Of a stretch of 64,000 nucleotides of DNA, positions 34,039 through 45,673 are shown piece by piece. Position 1 is the stretch's first letter; each line of letters opens with the position of its first letter. This stretch comes from Rosellinia necatrix (Eukaryota > Ascomycota > Sordariomycetes > Xylariales > Xylariaceae). The translations under genes and the position numbers were made by a program. The notes beneath the pieces were generated by a model. The model was not told the DNA's origin. It did not search any database and saw only the letters and a program-made list of their open reading frames with translations. The stretch covers positions 4,006,001 to 4,070,000 of the forward strand of contig JAGYVD010000005.1 in the NCBI GenBank assembly GCA_021209875.1, given 5' to 3'.

Positions 34039-35627
34039 GATGCCCGGCTGAGGTACCATGTTCGGGACCCGCCGTTGCGTAAGGATGAGCTGCTTTGGGT
34101 TGAGGATGGTCCGATAGGAGTGAGTTGAACACCTGCGATGCTGAAAGCCTTCGGGGGCCCTGTTATATTCCAATTCCCGAGAGCCAGGGTGGGGAATAGC
34201 CGAGAGATAACGTTCTGTAAGTTCGACAGGGGGACTGTCTGCTCTTCTGGGGAGACTAGAGCAATGATTTTTTGTATGAGAAGCCCTGCTACCTCGCGCT
34301 GCCGCAGTATGCGAGCACGACGGCGAAGTGGGGAAGATGTGTCCCTGGGGAACTGAAACAGGCCATATTCTGGGAATTGAACCGTTGTGCTACCAATATT
34401 CGGTTCGAAGCTGTGTATGGTGGTCCGCGCTAAAAGCCTGCCGGCCTCAGCCTCCAATGCTCGAGCTCTCTGGTCGCATCGACGAGAGAAGGCGAGTACG
34501 GAGGGCTTCTGAAGGGCAAGGGGAAGAGTGTAGTGCTTGCACATGTGCCTTACAGCATTCCTCATAGTGAGAGTCTGGTCATGGTTCGTCCCATCTTCCC
34601 ACCAAAGAACGTTGTTCGCCTCGCAGGTGGCGATCAATCGATCTTTCGAAAACCCCAACAACGGCCTGTATACCATGACTCCGCCTCCCTCAACATCAAT
34701 GTTGGCAACTTCGAGAGGCGCTGCCTGCTTGTCCGGATAAAGCCATCCAGGATCATCGTCATTGGGCTCTCCCTCGTCGTGCATGAGGCGACTCAGGTCG
34801 TGCTTCAGGTTTTTGTACTCTTCCTTTGATATTTCACTGTTCCGGGAAGGTAGAGACTGAACCTGGTCATCGACGGAGCCACTCTGGTAGGCGCCATGTA
34901 TGCCCTCGCACTCTGGGATGTCCGAAACGGCCCTCATGCCACGCAGGCCCCGGGTGCCATGTCCATTCAGCAGCCGCATGAGAACGGTCTCATACTGGTC
35001 GTCTTCGTGGTGAGCAAACAAGAGGCTGGCTATCCTGAAAGTACCGCACACGCGGCCTAGCCTCCGGTAACGCAACCTGCGGGCGACGCTCTCGAGGTTT
35101 GGCAGGTCCTTCGGATGGCGGCCCGGGCCCAGTATCTGGGTCCACGAAGCGGTGTCGACGATGCAGTCCAGTCCGAGTTTAGATAATTCGGCGGCCACGG
35201 CTCTCGCCTCTTCCCGCGACCCGTCCCGGATTTGGTGATCGACGACGATGGCACGGAAGCCAGAGATAGGATTATCTGTGACCCTGAAGTTGGGTTCGCC
35301 GCTCTTGAGACGGGAACACAGATAAGCCAGTGCCATCGAGTCGACGCCACCACTCACAGCCAGCCCTACGGACGCCAATTAGCATGGCTGACGGGGCGGA
35401 GGGGGGGCACAGGCACATGTCCATTGCCGCTTTTCAATCGGGCCAATCGAGCAGATCCGGAGATGGTCGAGCAGCGAAGCGAAGCATGCACACAACGTAC
35501 CAACCGTTCTGTTGAGTCTGGTCGTGCCCGGGAAGTGTGGTGGGCAGATGGCCCGAAGCGCCTCGGCGAACTCATGGACGCTGACGGGCCGAGCCCCGGT
35601 ATGCAAGACGCGGGAGAGCGTGCCCAT
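33387..35627 (-). CDS. tRNA(Ile)-lysidine synthetase (TilS-like), C-terminus uncertain
   Basis: Minus strand, exon 1 35627-35501 and exon 2 from 35365 downward. The 135-nt intron has donor GTACGT, branch TGCTAATT and acceptor CGTAG. Exon 1 encodes the leader ending in TRLNRTV. The splice creates GLAVSGGVDSMALAYLC, the ATP-pyrophosphatase SGGxDS loop at about residues 47-52. Other family motifs are FAHHEDDQYETVLMRLLNG, GLRGM, YRPLLGFSKDRL and WWEDGTNHD, then the C-terminal TWDGRFWFRMRSRLP. The enzyme makes lysidine at position 34 of tRNA-Ile(CAU), in fungi for mitochondrial translation (family knowledge). The frame stays open to 33387 (701 residues), but after about residue 510 it runs opposite the arginine/serine-rich gene and becomes Ser/Arg/Leu low complexity. 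That part is probably not genuine or reflects a frame error. I trust the first about 500 residues. Confidence 0.85.
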
Positions 35628-36358
35628 TCCATTCTACGTATGACCAGGCGATGATGACAATGATGCCTTGATCCAAGAATGTTCAACGTAATAAGTAGGT
35701 AAGGTGCCAACCCAGGTAGGTGCCAACCAGGTAGGTAGGTACCTATTTTAATCTACCTTCAAACCTACCTAGATAGCTTGCTCCCCGCTTCTTGCCTATC
35801 AGTACGTCATACAGCGGGAATGTGAATCAAAACGTGGTACTCTAAAATAGACTTAAGAGAGTTCACGCTTTAAACCGTACTAAAGATTCTTATCGGCATG
35901 AAATTGTACATGCAATTCAACACATGCAATTCAACGTGGGGCTAGCTAGACAAGCCGGGAACAAGATCCCTGCAATCCATTCAGAATTTCCGAGAGAGCA
36001 GCAAGCGACGTCCATCCATCCCATCCCATCCATCCAACGCCGACCTCGCCCACCAACAGCCCCCCGTGGGAGACACAAAATCTCCCCGAGGGATTTTGCG
36101 ACGGCCACCGCCATAATATACCCTTTCCAGCGCCTCAATCTACCCTTTTCGTTTCTTTTATTTTCTTTTTTCTACTTCCTGTGTTCAATGGGGTCTATTT
36201 ATTTCCGTCCTCAATTTCTCACCCCCCCGATAAAAAACCGCCGAGTCTTCCTCCTCCTTCTTCTTCTTCTTCTTCTTCTTCTTCTTCCCTTCCGCCCGCC
36301 ATCACATACATCACCTCGGCCGAAAACGAATAAACAACCCCCCTCCTCGTTTACATAA
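35628..36358. other. Divergent intergenic region between TilS-like and SAM carrier genes
   Basis: A shared bidirectional promoter region with no gene. It contains TAGG words (35697-35770), an 11-nt direct repeat of the ACATGCAATTCAA type (about 35908-35935), and a (CTT)n tract just upstream of the carrier start. Confidence 0.6.
36250..36289. repeat. (CTT)n tract in the leader of the SAM carrier gene
   Basis: About ten CTT triplets ending 70 nt before the start codon at 36359. Confidence 0.95.
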
Positions 36359-37339
36359 ATGGCGCAACCCGCGAACCCCCCCCCCTTCACGACGGCCCTC
36401 CTGGCCGGCGGCATGGCCGGCACGACGGTCGACCTCTCGCTCTTCCCCCTCGACACCCTCAAGACGCGCCTGCAGAGCCGCGCCGGCTTCTTCCCCTCGG
36501 GCGGCTTCCGCGGCGTCTACCGCGGCGTCGGCTCCGCCCTCGTCGGCTCCGCCCCCGGCGCCGCCTTCTTCTTCTGCACGTACGAGGGCGTCAAGGACAG
36601 CCTGGCGCGCGCGAGGCGGCGGCGGCGGCGGCTGACGGAAGGCGAGGATGGAAGGGGTGGTGGTGGTGGTAAGAATGGTGGTGGTGGTAGTAAGAATGGT
36701 GGTGGTGGTGGTGGTGGTGGTGAGAGTGAGGGTGGGAGTGGTAATGTTTGGACCGAACCCCTAGAGCACATGGCCGCCGCGAGCCTGGGCGAGGTCGCCG
36801 CGTGCGCCGTGCGCGTGCCCACCGAGGTCGTCAAGCAACGCGCCCAGGCCGGCCAGCACGGCGGGTCGAGCGCCGCCGCCCTGCGCGCCATCCTCGGCCG
36901 CTACGGCGCCGTCGGCGCCGCCGGCGTCTGGCGCGAGCTGTACCGCGGCTGGGGCATCACCGTCATGCGCGAGGTCCCCTTTACCGTCATCCAGTTCCCG
37001 CTCTGGGAGGCTCTCAAGGGCTGGGGCAGGAGGCGGAGACAGGGCGCCGCAGACGCCGTCGGCACCGACGTCGGCGCTGGCGAGAGTGCCCTCTACGGGA
37101 GCATATCCGGCGCCGTAGCCGCCGCCGTCACCACGCCCCTTGACGTGCTCAAGACCCGGGTCATGCTATCCAAGGAGAGGGAGAGTGTCCTCACCGTGCT
37201 ACGGGATATATTCGCCAGCCACGGGGTCCGGCCCTTCTTCGCTGGCATCGGCCCCAGAGTCATGTGGATAAGCGCTGGAGGCGCCATATTCCTTGGTAGT
37301 TACCAATGGACCGTCAACGCCCTGCAGGGCAGCTTATGA
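36359..37339 (+). CDS. Mitochondrial S-adenosylmethionine carrier (Pet8/SAMC type), 326 aa
   Basis: A single exon. Three mitochondrial-carrier repeats are visible, each with a signature: FPLDTLKTRLQS (about residue 29-40), VPTEVVKQRAQ (about 158-168) and TPLDVLKTRVML (about 260-271). The pattern PLDTLKTR...GGFRGVYRGVGSALVGSAPGAAFFFCTYE is characteristic of the AdoMet carriers. These exchange cytosolic S-adenosylmethionine for matrix S-adenosylhomocysteine across the inner membrane (family knowledge). Between repeats one and two there is an unusual insertion of about 35 residues made almost only of Gly with Lys, Asn, Ser and Glu, encoded by a GGT-rich repeat (36653-36745). A C10 run at 36376-36385 is in frame. 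The gene is GC-rich compared with its flanks. It diverges from the TilS-like gene, another mitochondrial function. Confidence 0.9.
   Translation: MAQPANPPPFTTALLAGGMAGTTVDLSLFPLDTLKTRLQSRAGFFPSGGFRGVYRGVGSALVGSAPGAAFFFCTYEGVKDSLARARRRRRRLTEGEDGRGGGGGKNGGGGSKNGGGGGGGGESEGGSGNVWTEPLEHMAAASLGEVAACAVRVPTEVVKQRAQAGQHGGSSAAALRAILGRYGAVGAAGVWRELYRGWGITVMREVPFTVIQFPLWEALKGWGRRRRQGAADAVGTDVGAGESALYGSISGAVAAAVTTPLDVLKTRVMLSKERESVLTVLRDIFASHGVRPFFAGIGPRVMWISAGGAIFLGSYQWTVNALQGSL
36650..36745. repeat. GGT/GGTGGT microsatellite within the carrier coding sequence
   Basis: An imperfect (GGT)n array interrupted twice by AAGAAT. It encodes runs of Gly broken by Lys-Asn in the matrix-side loop of the carrier. 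Confidence 0.9.
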
Positions 37340-37602
37340 CGATGGCATATCGCATCGTATCACATATGCAGTGAGTAGAGACGTAGAACAACGTTGTAAT
37401 ACCGAAGGCAAGGGCAGATGCCTCGGCCTGTATCAACAATGTAGCTGCATCGATCGCTACCCGACGCGCCTTCGGGCGTCCGGAGCGGGACATATGTACA
37501 ATATGCAGAGAGTCCCCTCTATCCTTTTTCCGTCACGATAAGCTAGATATAGATATAATGATACCCCCTCCTCGCGGACTCGTTCGCCGTATGATTAAGA
37601 TC

Positions 37603-40600
37603 CTACGCTGCAGGGCCACCTGCTGTAGCCGGCTGCGTTGGCTGCGTTGGCACTGGTGCTACTTCTGCTGCTTCTGACGTTGATTCCCGTTTCAGGGGCG
37701 CTTTGGGTATTTCCTTTCGTCCATTTGCCTTGTAGTACAATACAACATCGTTGCCCCCCTTCCATACATGCGCTCTCAAAGTCGCAAGACTCATCGTATT
37801 CGGTAGCAACTACATCAATTAGTAAAAAAATACATCCAATAGCAAAACAAGACATACCCGGTCGTTGCAGTAAAGCTCTAGATATTCCTCCGGTTTTAAG
37901 CTGTCGGAGTCTGACTCTTCCACGGCGGATTCGATTTTCTCCGCAACGTAGGCCAGAATCTTCTTCACTCTGAGCATCCTATTGGCATTAAGACGATTAT
38001 TGCCGTCGGCGGCTATGATGCTAGGCAGTGAGTCCTGCCAAGGATGCAGCACAAATGACACCTTGACGGGATCCTTGGGAGGTATCGTGTTCTATGAAAG
38101 GAACATCAGCCTTGGTGGTCTAGCTACCACGTCGGGGCGAAAGACTTACCGTTAAGAGAACTTCGCCGAGCCACATGGGGGCTTTTTCTTCAATCATATC
38201 AATGTCTCTGCCAACCGTCATCACTGTACCGCGATACACATCTGCGCTGCCACCAGAAGTCTCTTCCTGGATGATGACCTTCGTCCCAGAGGGCAACTTC
38301 AGCACAGGTGTCTCGTTTGGTAGACTGGGGGTGATTCGGGTCTCAACAGTCAGGTCTGGATTATCGGCAAGTTGTCTCTCGTAATCATTATGAATTTTTT
38401 GGATAGCCCCTCGAAAATTATCGTCGACTTCTTTCTCATGATTTGAAGATGATTCTGATTTATTTTCTTCCGGCTTTTCCTCGACCACCACTGGTTTCTC
38501 GATATTGCTGGATGCCGAGCGGCCCGTTTTCTTGCTGCCAAATGACATACCCATCCTAAATTTCTTGCCGAAAGGAGTGCTCGGAGACTTAGGGCCATCT
38601 TTTTCTTTGTCCTTTGCGTCTGCTGGCGACTTGGGAGCCTCAACAGGTTGTGGCTCAACCGTTGCTGGTGTCGTCGCCGCTTTGTAAGGAGCCTCGGCAG
38701 AGCTAATAGCGCCGGAAAAGTAATCCTCGCTAGATTGGCGATATGATTGGGAAGGTTGTTTCTCGCCTGGGGCGAGCGGCGTACTCACTTTCTCCGGCAC
38801 GCCTGGCAAGTGAACAGTCGGCGTTACAGTCACAATGCCCAACCCTGGGGTGGCTAAGAAATTAGAGCCGTTTGCTCTGGGTGTCGTAACCGGGGACCCC
38901 GTGGGGTTCCAGCCCTGAGTATTCGTGGCAGGCATAGGTACCGATGTCGGTGGGTCAAGGCGAGTAGCAGCCAGGCGCTTCTCTATACTCTCGTTGAGTT
39001 TTTGCCTGTGCGCTTCATCGCGCTTTATCTCTTCGTCGATGAGTCTTGCGAATAAGTATCGAAGGATCCATCTTCCCAGATTTACTGCGCTGATGTTAGC
39101 TTTTGCGCTCAGGATAGGATCAGTCACCATACTCCTCTGATCTTCCCGGAAATCAACAGGCTCCTCCAACTTCAGCTCGTCCGCGTACATTTCAGCGTCG
39201 AAGCAGTTGAAGGGCTCCAAGACGACAGTCAGATTGCCTGAACTTGTGTCGATGGAACACCATGGCGCCACAGCCTCGCGAGTATTTACTTCCGGCTCGA
39301 CATCTTCCAGATACCGCTTCCCAAATCGCTGGATAACCTCGCACTATTACGAATTAGTATTTCCAATACACCAGGGCGGTGTCGATGCGCAGTGCTAGAA
39401 GGGGACTCACCCGGATGAGATCCCAAAGCAAAACATCGCCGGCTGTATCAAGAGTCAACACCCTTCTCCTATCATTGAGTAGTTTATGCTTGACTAGCCC
39501 GTTTTGGCCTTCGATAGTTTCTTCTGGTAAGTGATTGATCGGTTCAATCGCGGGCAGGACAGGGTCGGGCATAATTTCCGAGCCTTTTCTGCTCAGACCA
39601 GGGGCAACCGAACCCAGTTCCGATGCGTCGCGGTAGAACCCAACCGGGAAAGATGCCATGTTGGACATTTTCAGTATCGACTGGGCAGGGATCTCGTTCT
39701 TGGGGTTTTCATTTATAGAGGTTACCGAAGCCTGCCTGGGCCGCGATGTTGTGCTACCACTTCGGATGCGTCTGAAAGGCTCTGGAAGCTGGGCATCTGG
39801 CCCTGTATCCACACTTGTCCATCTATTGATTGATGAGCTAGCTGTTGCCGTCCAGATGTAGTTCCCGCACGCCACGACTTTATTGATCCCATCTTGTTCT
39901 TGGGCAACAGCTACAGATAACCCCTCGTCCATCTCAACGGTGCCTCGAGTATCGGTCTTGACTATAAGACCCGATCGATCGCTGCTGTAGAACACACGAA
40001 GTTCAGGGTCATCCGAGAATAGTGACCAGACACTGTCGTTATGCATAGTGAATGTGTACGTGCATCGGCCGGCGGTGACGCTCCACACTTTGATAGTTTG
40101 GTCGGAACTAGCCGTGATGACGGTGTCTCCAGCCTCGTTCACAAGTATGGCCCGAATCATGTCAGTATGGCCGACGAACTTCGTGACTCGCTTGCCAGAC
40201 CTAGGATCCCATAACCGCACGATAGACTCGGGACCGCCGCTGGCGAGTATGCTACCACCCAAACCAAGAGCATACACCGAGCCCTTCTCGGGTACCTCTT
40301 CACCCTTCGAGTCTATCTCCTGAGATTTGCCCTTCCCATTGAGATCCCAAAGATATATCTTGCGATCCAGGCCACCAGACGCGACCCAGTTGCCGGCGCT
40401 CGGAGTTGCAAGGCACTTTACATAATCAGCATGCTGGCCAATGGTATGCGCTTCGTCAGCCCCCGTCGAGGGTCGCCATAACTTGACGGTCAAGTCGGAG
40501 GAGGCCGAGACAAGGGCCGTGTTCTGGGAAACAAGAGCAATATCGTTGACCCAGTGGGTGTGGGCTTGGGTCGAGGCACGAAAGGTGGTATTCGGGGGTT

Positions 40601-41105
40601 TCGGAGAGGGACCAGAGAGTCCCTTCAGGTCGAGATCGAGGTTCCATGCGCAGACGACGCCGTCTCTACCGCCAGAGTACCTATGCGATGACGTTGACGT
40701 TAACGAGGGCTAAATCGGTGCGCCTTGCACCAAACTCGTTGGGGGGGAGCAAGCAGCTAAAGCCGTGACAACTTACAGTATGGCATTCTCTCGATCCACG
40801 GCAAGACCATTCACACCAAGTCTGTGGCCGCCAGAAGAGGAGTGGTCAAGTTCGAGGACTAGTGATCCGAAGTAATTAGGATTTGTTCTAGCTTCGAAGG
40901 TTTCCAGTGATAGATGCAAGCAAGCCCCAATAGGGAGGAGGAATGGAAGCGATGTAAATAGAGAGGGGAGAGAGGAGGGGAAGGGATCAGCAAAACGGTC
41001 AAATAGGAGAGCTACATGTCAACGCCGCCCGAGATACGGAGCCACTTAAGATAGGCAGTGGGTTTACGAACCATAGCTTATCCTCTGACGAGCCTTCTTG
41101 GCCAT
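37603..41105 (-). CDS. WDR48/UAF1-like WD40 protein (Bun107 family), 1006 aa
   Basis: Minus strand, six exons: 41105-41072, 40858-40777, 40680-39411, 39343-38150, 38091-37858 and 37809-37603. Introns are 213, 96, 67, 58 and 48 nt, all GT-AG and frame-consistent. The start reads [11 protein letters not shown], then [19 protein letters not shown] and [14 protein letters not shown], then several WD40 repeats ending in Trp-Asp (IYLWDL, VRLWDP, IKVWSV, LLWDL). After the propeller comes [22 protein letters not shown] and a C-terminal DUF3337-type region interrupted by a Ser/Pro/Lys-rich insertion. It ends in the ubiquitin-like segment with [20 protein letters not shown]48 homologues bind and activate deubiquitinases (USP1/12/46; Ubp9 in fission yeast), which is family knowledge. 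The domain order matches human WDR48, and the extra length comes from the low-complexity insert. Confidence 0.93.
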
Positions 41106-42882
41106 GATGATGCCAGAGATGCAAAGACAGTCATGTGATGTGATGTGATGTCTCACTTATCGATGTGCGCAGGCGTGACGACAGGTACGGCCAAGGGAGG
41201 CTAATGCGTCGCAGAGCAACCAAAGCTTCTAGCGATAGCAAGACTCCAAAAAAAGAGAGGACAAGAGGGGGGAGCAGGGGAGCAGGGGAGGCCAACGATG
41301 CTGTGCTGCGTCGCGTTGCGTCGAGTTAAAGCGAGGGTACGGTGTATTATGCAGATATGCAAAGGCACGATAAGACAGGGTTAGTTGGTTATGGCAGAGC
41401 AAAGCGATGGGAATATTGTAATAGTTCCGGGCCTCTCTGCGCCTGGTCAGAAGAACAAACCAAAATGGGTACGCGCACGGTTCGGGATTGGATGGTGAAG
41501 GTTGGCAGCACCAACTTCGCATCCAAGGTCCAACGTTATTTTCCAACCCCCGTCGTATTATGTATTATTCCGCCCCAGCAGTCAGGTCCCATCATCATCC
41601 CCCGGGCAGGGCACGAAGGAAGGAATGGTCGAGGTCCTGGATTGAGCCAGATGGCAGCTGCAGCTTGGTTCTCGCTCTCGCCCGTTGCGACCTGTTACCT
41701 CCTGCCTGCACGTCGAACGAGGCACAATGGCGGGATCCAGCCAGGGCCAGTTGTGTAACCCTGCAACTGCATTAGTATACTTTAGGCTAGCATGTGGTTT
41801 AGGAGGCGAGGAACTCCGCATACACTAGAACAGAGGGATATACATAGGCGTGTAGCAGGGGAATGCGACGCTAGAGAGCGTCATAACTTCCCCCACTGGG
41901 CACTGTAGATTCCACAACTGGCAGCTCTGAGGTCACAACCCTGAGGTATTGTCTATCTACTGCCTGACACTGGTTCCCCACTGCGCCGGTTTTGTCAGTA
42001 AGTACAGTAATAATTCCGCACTGCCAAGAGCCATGTCCCATCGAAGGTCCCTGCGGTTTGCGGGGTCTGCCAATCATTCACATTTCACCCTACCCAGGTT
42101 AGCACATCGAACCACGTGGGAGACCTCACTACACCTTATCCATCTTTGTATCCCTTTTTTGTGTAGCTACATAAGGTGTCATGTCATGTCATGTCATTAA
42201 TATCAAGGGGAGCATACCTAGGTATCTCATAGTTTATCGGGTTAATCGACCTGGTTGAACCAGTTACATTATCTATCTACCTTCCCCCCCCCAGAACCAC
42301 AAGTCCCCAACAGCAACAACGATAACAACCTAACCCTGATGCGTGACCAGCTGAGAGATGTCGACATGACAAAGAGAGGGCAGGACCAAGGTGTTCATAT
42401 CTGGCACATGCAGCCACCGGTTGAGCCACAAAATTCAGACACGAATAATTTCATCCGAAGTTAAGTTATCTTAACGGCATGGGTTTTTTAGCCACTACAG
42501 ACCCTATATATCTTGTTAACAGTATGTCGGGATCAAATTGACTAATGAGACACTTACTTATCGTGTTAGGGGCGTGGTATTGCACGACTCTACGCAGCCT
42601 AGCGTCATGCATATCCCACTTAGGCAGGCAGTCGGGACACCCAGCCAGTCACCTGATGCCACAAGAGTATCTTTACGATAGTCTTCGATATCGTCGGTCG
42701 CCAAATCTCGCAGTTTAGCGCGGAGGGCTCCAACGCTTCGCTTTTCTTTGGGGCGGCTTTGGAGGCGTTGTTGGAGACGTGACACGCCTTTCCCCAGATG
42801 TTCGCGAAAACGAACGCTGCACCTGCGTCAAAGCCCGGCGAGCTAGTGATGGTGTGATGGGTCTATGGGCTTTATATATATG
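41106..42882. other. Intergenic region, no supported gene
   Basis: A promoter side for the WDR48-like gene. It includes GTGAT and ATGTC short tandem repeats (41131-41150, 42178-42196). Several 70-140 codon frames on both strands lack domain character, and I reject them. Confidence 0.55.
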
Positions 42883-43290
42883 TTAGCCAAGCATATTACT
42901 TTTGAGCAGCCTAAAGATTCTACCGGTAGATTTCGGTGATTCCACTAGAGAGGCAGGGGTTGGTGGTGCTGTTGCTCCAGCCAAGTCGTTGTTGTTGTTG
43001 TTGTTAATGTTGTTGTTGTTGCTCTCGTTTCCGCTTGCTTTTTTAGCCCGTGATTCCTTCTTATGGCAAATTCTACACTTCCCCTTTACTGGTCTTGTCG
43101 CTCTTCGCACCTGGCAGCCAAGCAAGCCCGGCGGAAGATTTGGTGGTCTGGCGGGAAGGAAGATGGGCTCATTGAGCAGTTGGTCGTCAGTTGCACGGCA
43201 CCTTCTCGCAATATGGCAGGGGAAGGTGTTCTGGTATTCCTTGTGCCGGCAATCTGCATCGCCGAAGAGGTTGTAAACTTCGATGCACAT
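42883..43290 (-). CDS. Small Cys/His-containing fungal protein, 135 aa
   Basis: A single exon on the minus strand starting MCIEVYNLFGDADCRHKEYQ. The opening (Met-Cys-Ile-Glu-Val-Tyr) followed by Cys-x-His-Lys, Cys-His and Arg-Arg-Cys is a pattern I associate with many short Pezizomycotina proteins of unknown function. A second pair, KGKCRICHKK (about residues 70-79), gives a C-x2-C-like knuckle that might bind zinc. An Asn-rich tract encoded by (GTT)n on the plus strand (42988-43022) and a Pro/Ser tail follow. No signal peptide is visible. Function unknown. Confidence 0.65.
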   Translation of the reverse strand: MCIEVYNLFGDADCRHKEYQNTFPCHIARRCRATDDQLLNEPIFLPARPPNLPPGLLGCQVRRATRPVKGKCRICHKKESRAKKASGNESNNNNINNNNNNDLAGATAPPTPASLVESPKSTGRIFRLLKSNMLG

Positions 43291-44492
43291 GATAGGCAGC
43301 CGTTCCCTCCAAGGTCAACAAGTGAGGTAGCCAGAAGGCAGAAGGACGAAAGTAGAATGCAGAAATTAGACCTGTGGGATTAGGTAGAGAGAGTAGAAGC
43401 TTGCAGATCAGGTTGTTGGCACCAGCCACGGCAGTGACGAGTTTTTGAAGAGGAAAGCACGGTAAACAAAAAAAAAAAAAAAATTCAATACTTAGCAACC
43501 AGTACAAGCCTGCAATCTAAAGTGTTCGGAGCTATGACGGTAGCACAAACAGAGCACCAAAGGAAAGGGTATTTATAACTCGTCTCCAAGACTAAAACCT
43601 CACTATACCATGAAGCTCTTATCTGGTGATTCCGATACTTGATGTTTTATGTATGTCTTATTCATTGTTTATATACTAGAAGAGATATCAGGTCGATAGC
43701 ACAGATAACTGCCATGAGTTAATAAGACTAATTCACGAGTAAAAATAGCACAAAGAGGTTGTGTAACCAAGTTCCCTCAGGGCAAACAAGACTTTTCGCA
43801 CCCTGCCACATACGCAATAGAACCGTTATTCGGAAGGCTGTTCTTCTTATTCACTTGTTACCATGGGCGGAAGAAAATGGTTATCCCTTCTGTCTTTATT
43901 TGTGAAAAGGTACATCAAAAGCACTACCCCCCCTGAACCATTGTAACATGGTCGCCAACAGGTATCCCAAACACAAGCTAGACGCTATTACCATGACCAG
44001 CAACCACCGATCTTGCCTCGAGGGGGGAAACTTGTCATGGCGAGAAGCTTACCTTCATAATCGTACTTTCACATTATGAACCAGTCTACCAGTAAAGCCT
44101 TGACAGCCGCTAGTGTGTGACCACCCCTCCCCCCTCCCCCCTCTCTATTACCTATGAAGTATCTAGATCCCCTTACCACAATGGCCATGTTACAAGTATG
44201 CTCAGGAAAGACCGACAGACCCCTCCCCGTTTAAACCCAAATTTATAAACTTCTATCAGTCACTACAGGCTTCCCAATCGACTAGTGTTATAAACTTTTA
44301 TCCCTCGGTATAACATCTGTCCATTGTCATGAGCTCCCATCCATCATTATAAACCCCCCCCCCCCAGCCACCGCAGTATCAGACTCACCCACGTATCCCG
44401 ACTCATCAGCAAAACGCGTCCATCATAAGTTATAAAACTCCCATGTCTTCCCAGACGCGGCGCCCTTAGTTCGACGATCGCGCCCTACCACG
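43291..44492. other. Intergenic region between two divergent small genes
   Basis: No supported coding region. It contains an A15 tract (near 43470), a C-rich run (C12 at 44354-44365), and repeated TATAAAC/CATTATAAAC words (44245-44355). These may serve as promoter elements of the gene at 44493, but that is speculative. Confidence 0.5.
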
Positions 44493-44997
44493 ATGTGCAA
44501 GACCAGAGACACCATCCTAGGTGAGTTAGCCGCACCAGCCCCCTTCCACCCGCCATCCATTACACAGACACACACACACACATACACACACACACACACA
44601 TACACACACGCATGCGCGCACGACCCAGGCTCATATTATACCCCGTCTAGTGTGCGAGCGCTGCAGAGCCGTCGAATTCCGCCCGCGGGAGCACCAGTGG
44701 TGCCCGAGCGACGCGTGCGGCGGCGGCCGCCTCGACAGCAGCTGCCAGGCCTTCGTGCACTACATCCACATCGTGTTCGTCGCGCCGACGTGCACGGGCG
44801 TGCCGTGCTACTGGTGCTACATGGGCACGCCGCAGCCGCGCGACATCCACGCCTCCGACGCCCGACACCTCGCCCATTACCTGGGCCGGACCATCCACAC
44901 CATCCGGAGCTGCGCGGACGGGTGGCGGCTCGGGCAGCCTCGGCATGGAGGTGATATTTACGGTCCCACGGTCATCGACATGCAGCGGATGCTGTGA
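44493..44997 (+). CDS. Small Cys-rich fungal protein, 124 aa
   Basis: Exon 1 44493-44520 and exon 2 44651-44997. The 130-nt intron has donor GTGAGT, acceptor TCTAG and a (CA)n microsatellite. The splice joins MCKTRDTIL to VCERCRAVEFRPRE. The protein has about ten cysteines: VCERC, HQWCPSDACGGG, SSCQAF, PTCTGVPCYWCY, and one later. The C-x2-C pairs suggest metal binding or a compact fold. No signal peptide is obvious, so a secreted effector is not supported. It diverges from the other small Cys-containing gene 1.2 kb away, and both begin Met-Cys. Shared ancestry cannot be decided by eye. Function unknown. Confidence 0.7.
44563..44612. repeat. (CA)n microsatellite in the intron
   Basis: About 20 CA units interrupted by CATACA, ending about 40 nt before the acceptor of the small Cys-rich gene. 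Confidence 0.95.
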
Positions 44998-45673
44998 TGT
45001 TGCTCTCTCTCCTTCTCTCTCTCTCTCTCATAGACGACTGAGCTGCCCGCTTGTGTCGGGCTTGGTTCGAGAGAACAGTTCGCCCCGGTCTCGAAATATC
45101 CTCCTCTTGTCTGCCTAATTAAGTTCACCCGACCCCCCTTCCCTCGAAGGGGCCCAGCCGAAATCATTGTATCTAGCGAAATATCGTCTGTACACCTGAT
45201 GGCATACATACCTATTATCAGCATCTAGGCTTCCGAAGCGCAAAGCTAGGAAATGGATAGGGGGAAAACATACGCTACATACTTAGCGGTTGAAAATGGG
45301 CTGTTCCTTTAGTATGAGCCGTTGAATGACCGAGCTCGGAAACCACAGCTAAGCCACAGGGAATTCCTGGACAAAATTTTGCAACTCTTTCGTGTTCATA
45401 AGTATTGATCATTATGTTCTCTAGGCCCTATTTACCCCGTGTTGACCATGACCAACGTAGAAGTAGGAAAACGGGGATGTTTACATCGCATAACATTACT
45501 CATCACCGCCGTGATTATCCCACGAGGCTCCCCCGAAACCCCCTATTACCTGATTGAAAAAAAAAAAAAAACCTGTATACAAAAACGCCCTCCCAACCCA
45601 CTCATCCGATTTTCATAACCTATCTCCCACCTGGGGTGGGGGGGGGGAAGGGGAGGACCAGCCATGACCGCCT
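44998..45673. other. Convergent intergenic region, no supported gene
   Basis: A CT microsatellite (45001-45031), an A14 tract (45557-45570) and a G10 run (45638-45647) are present. Nothing else is seen. Confidence 0.55.
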
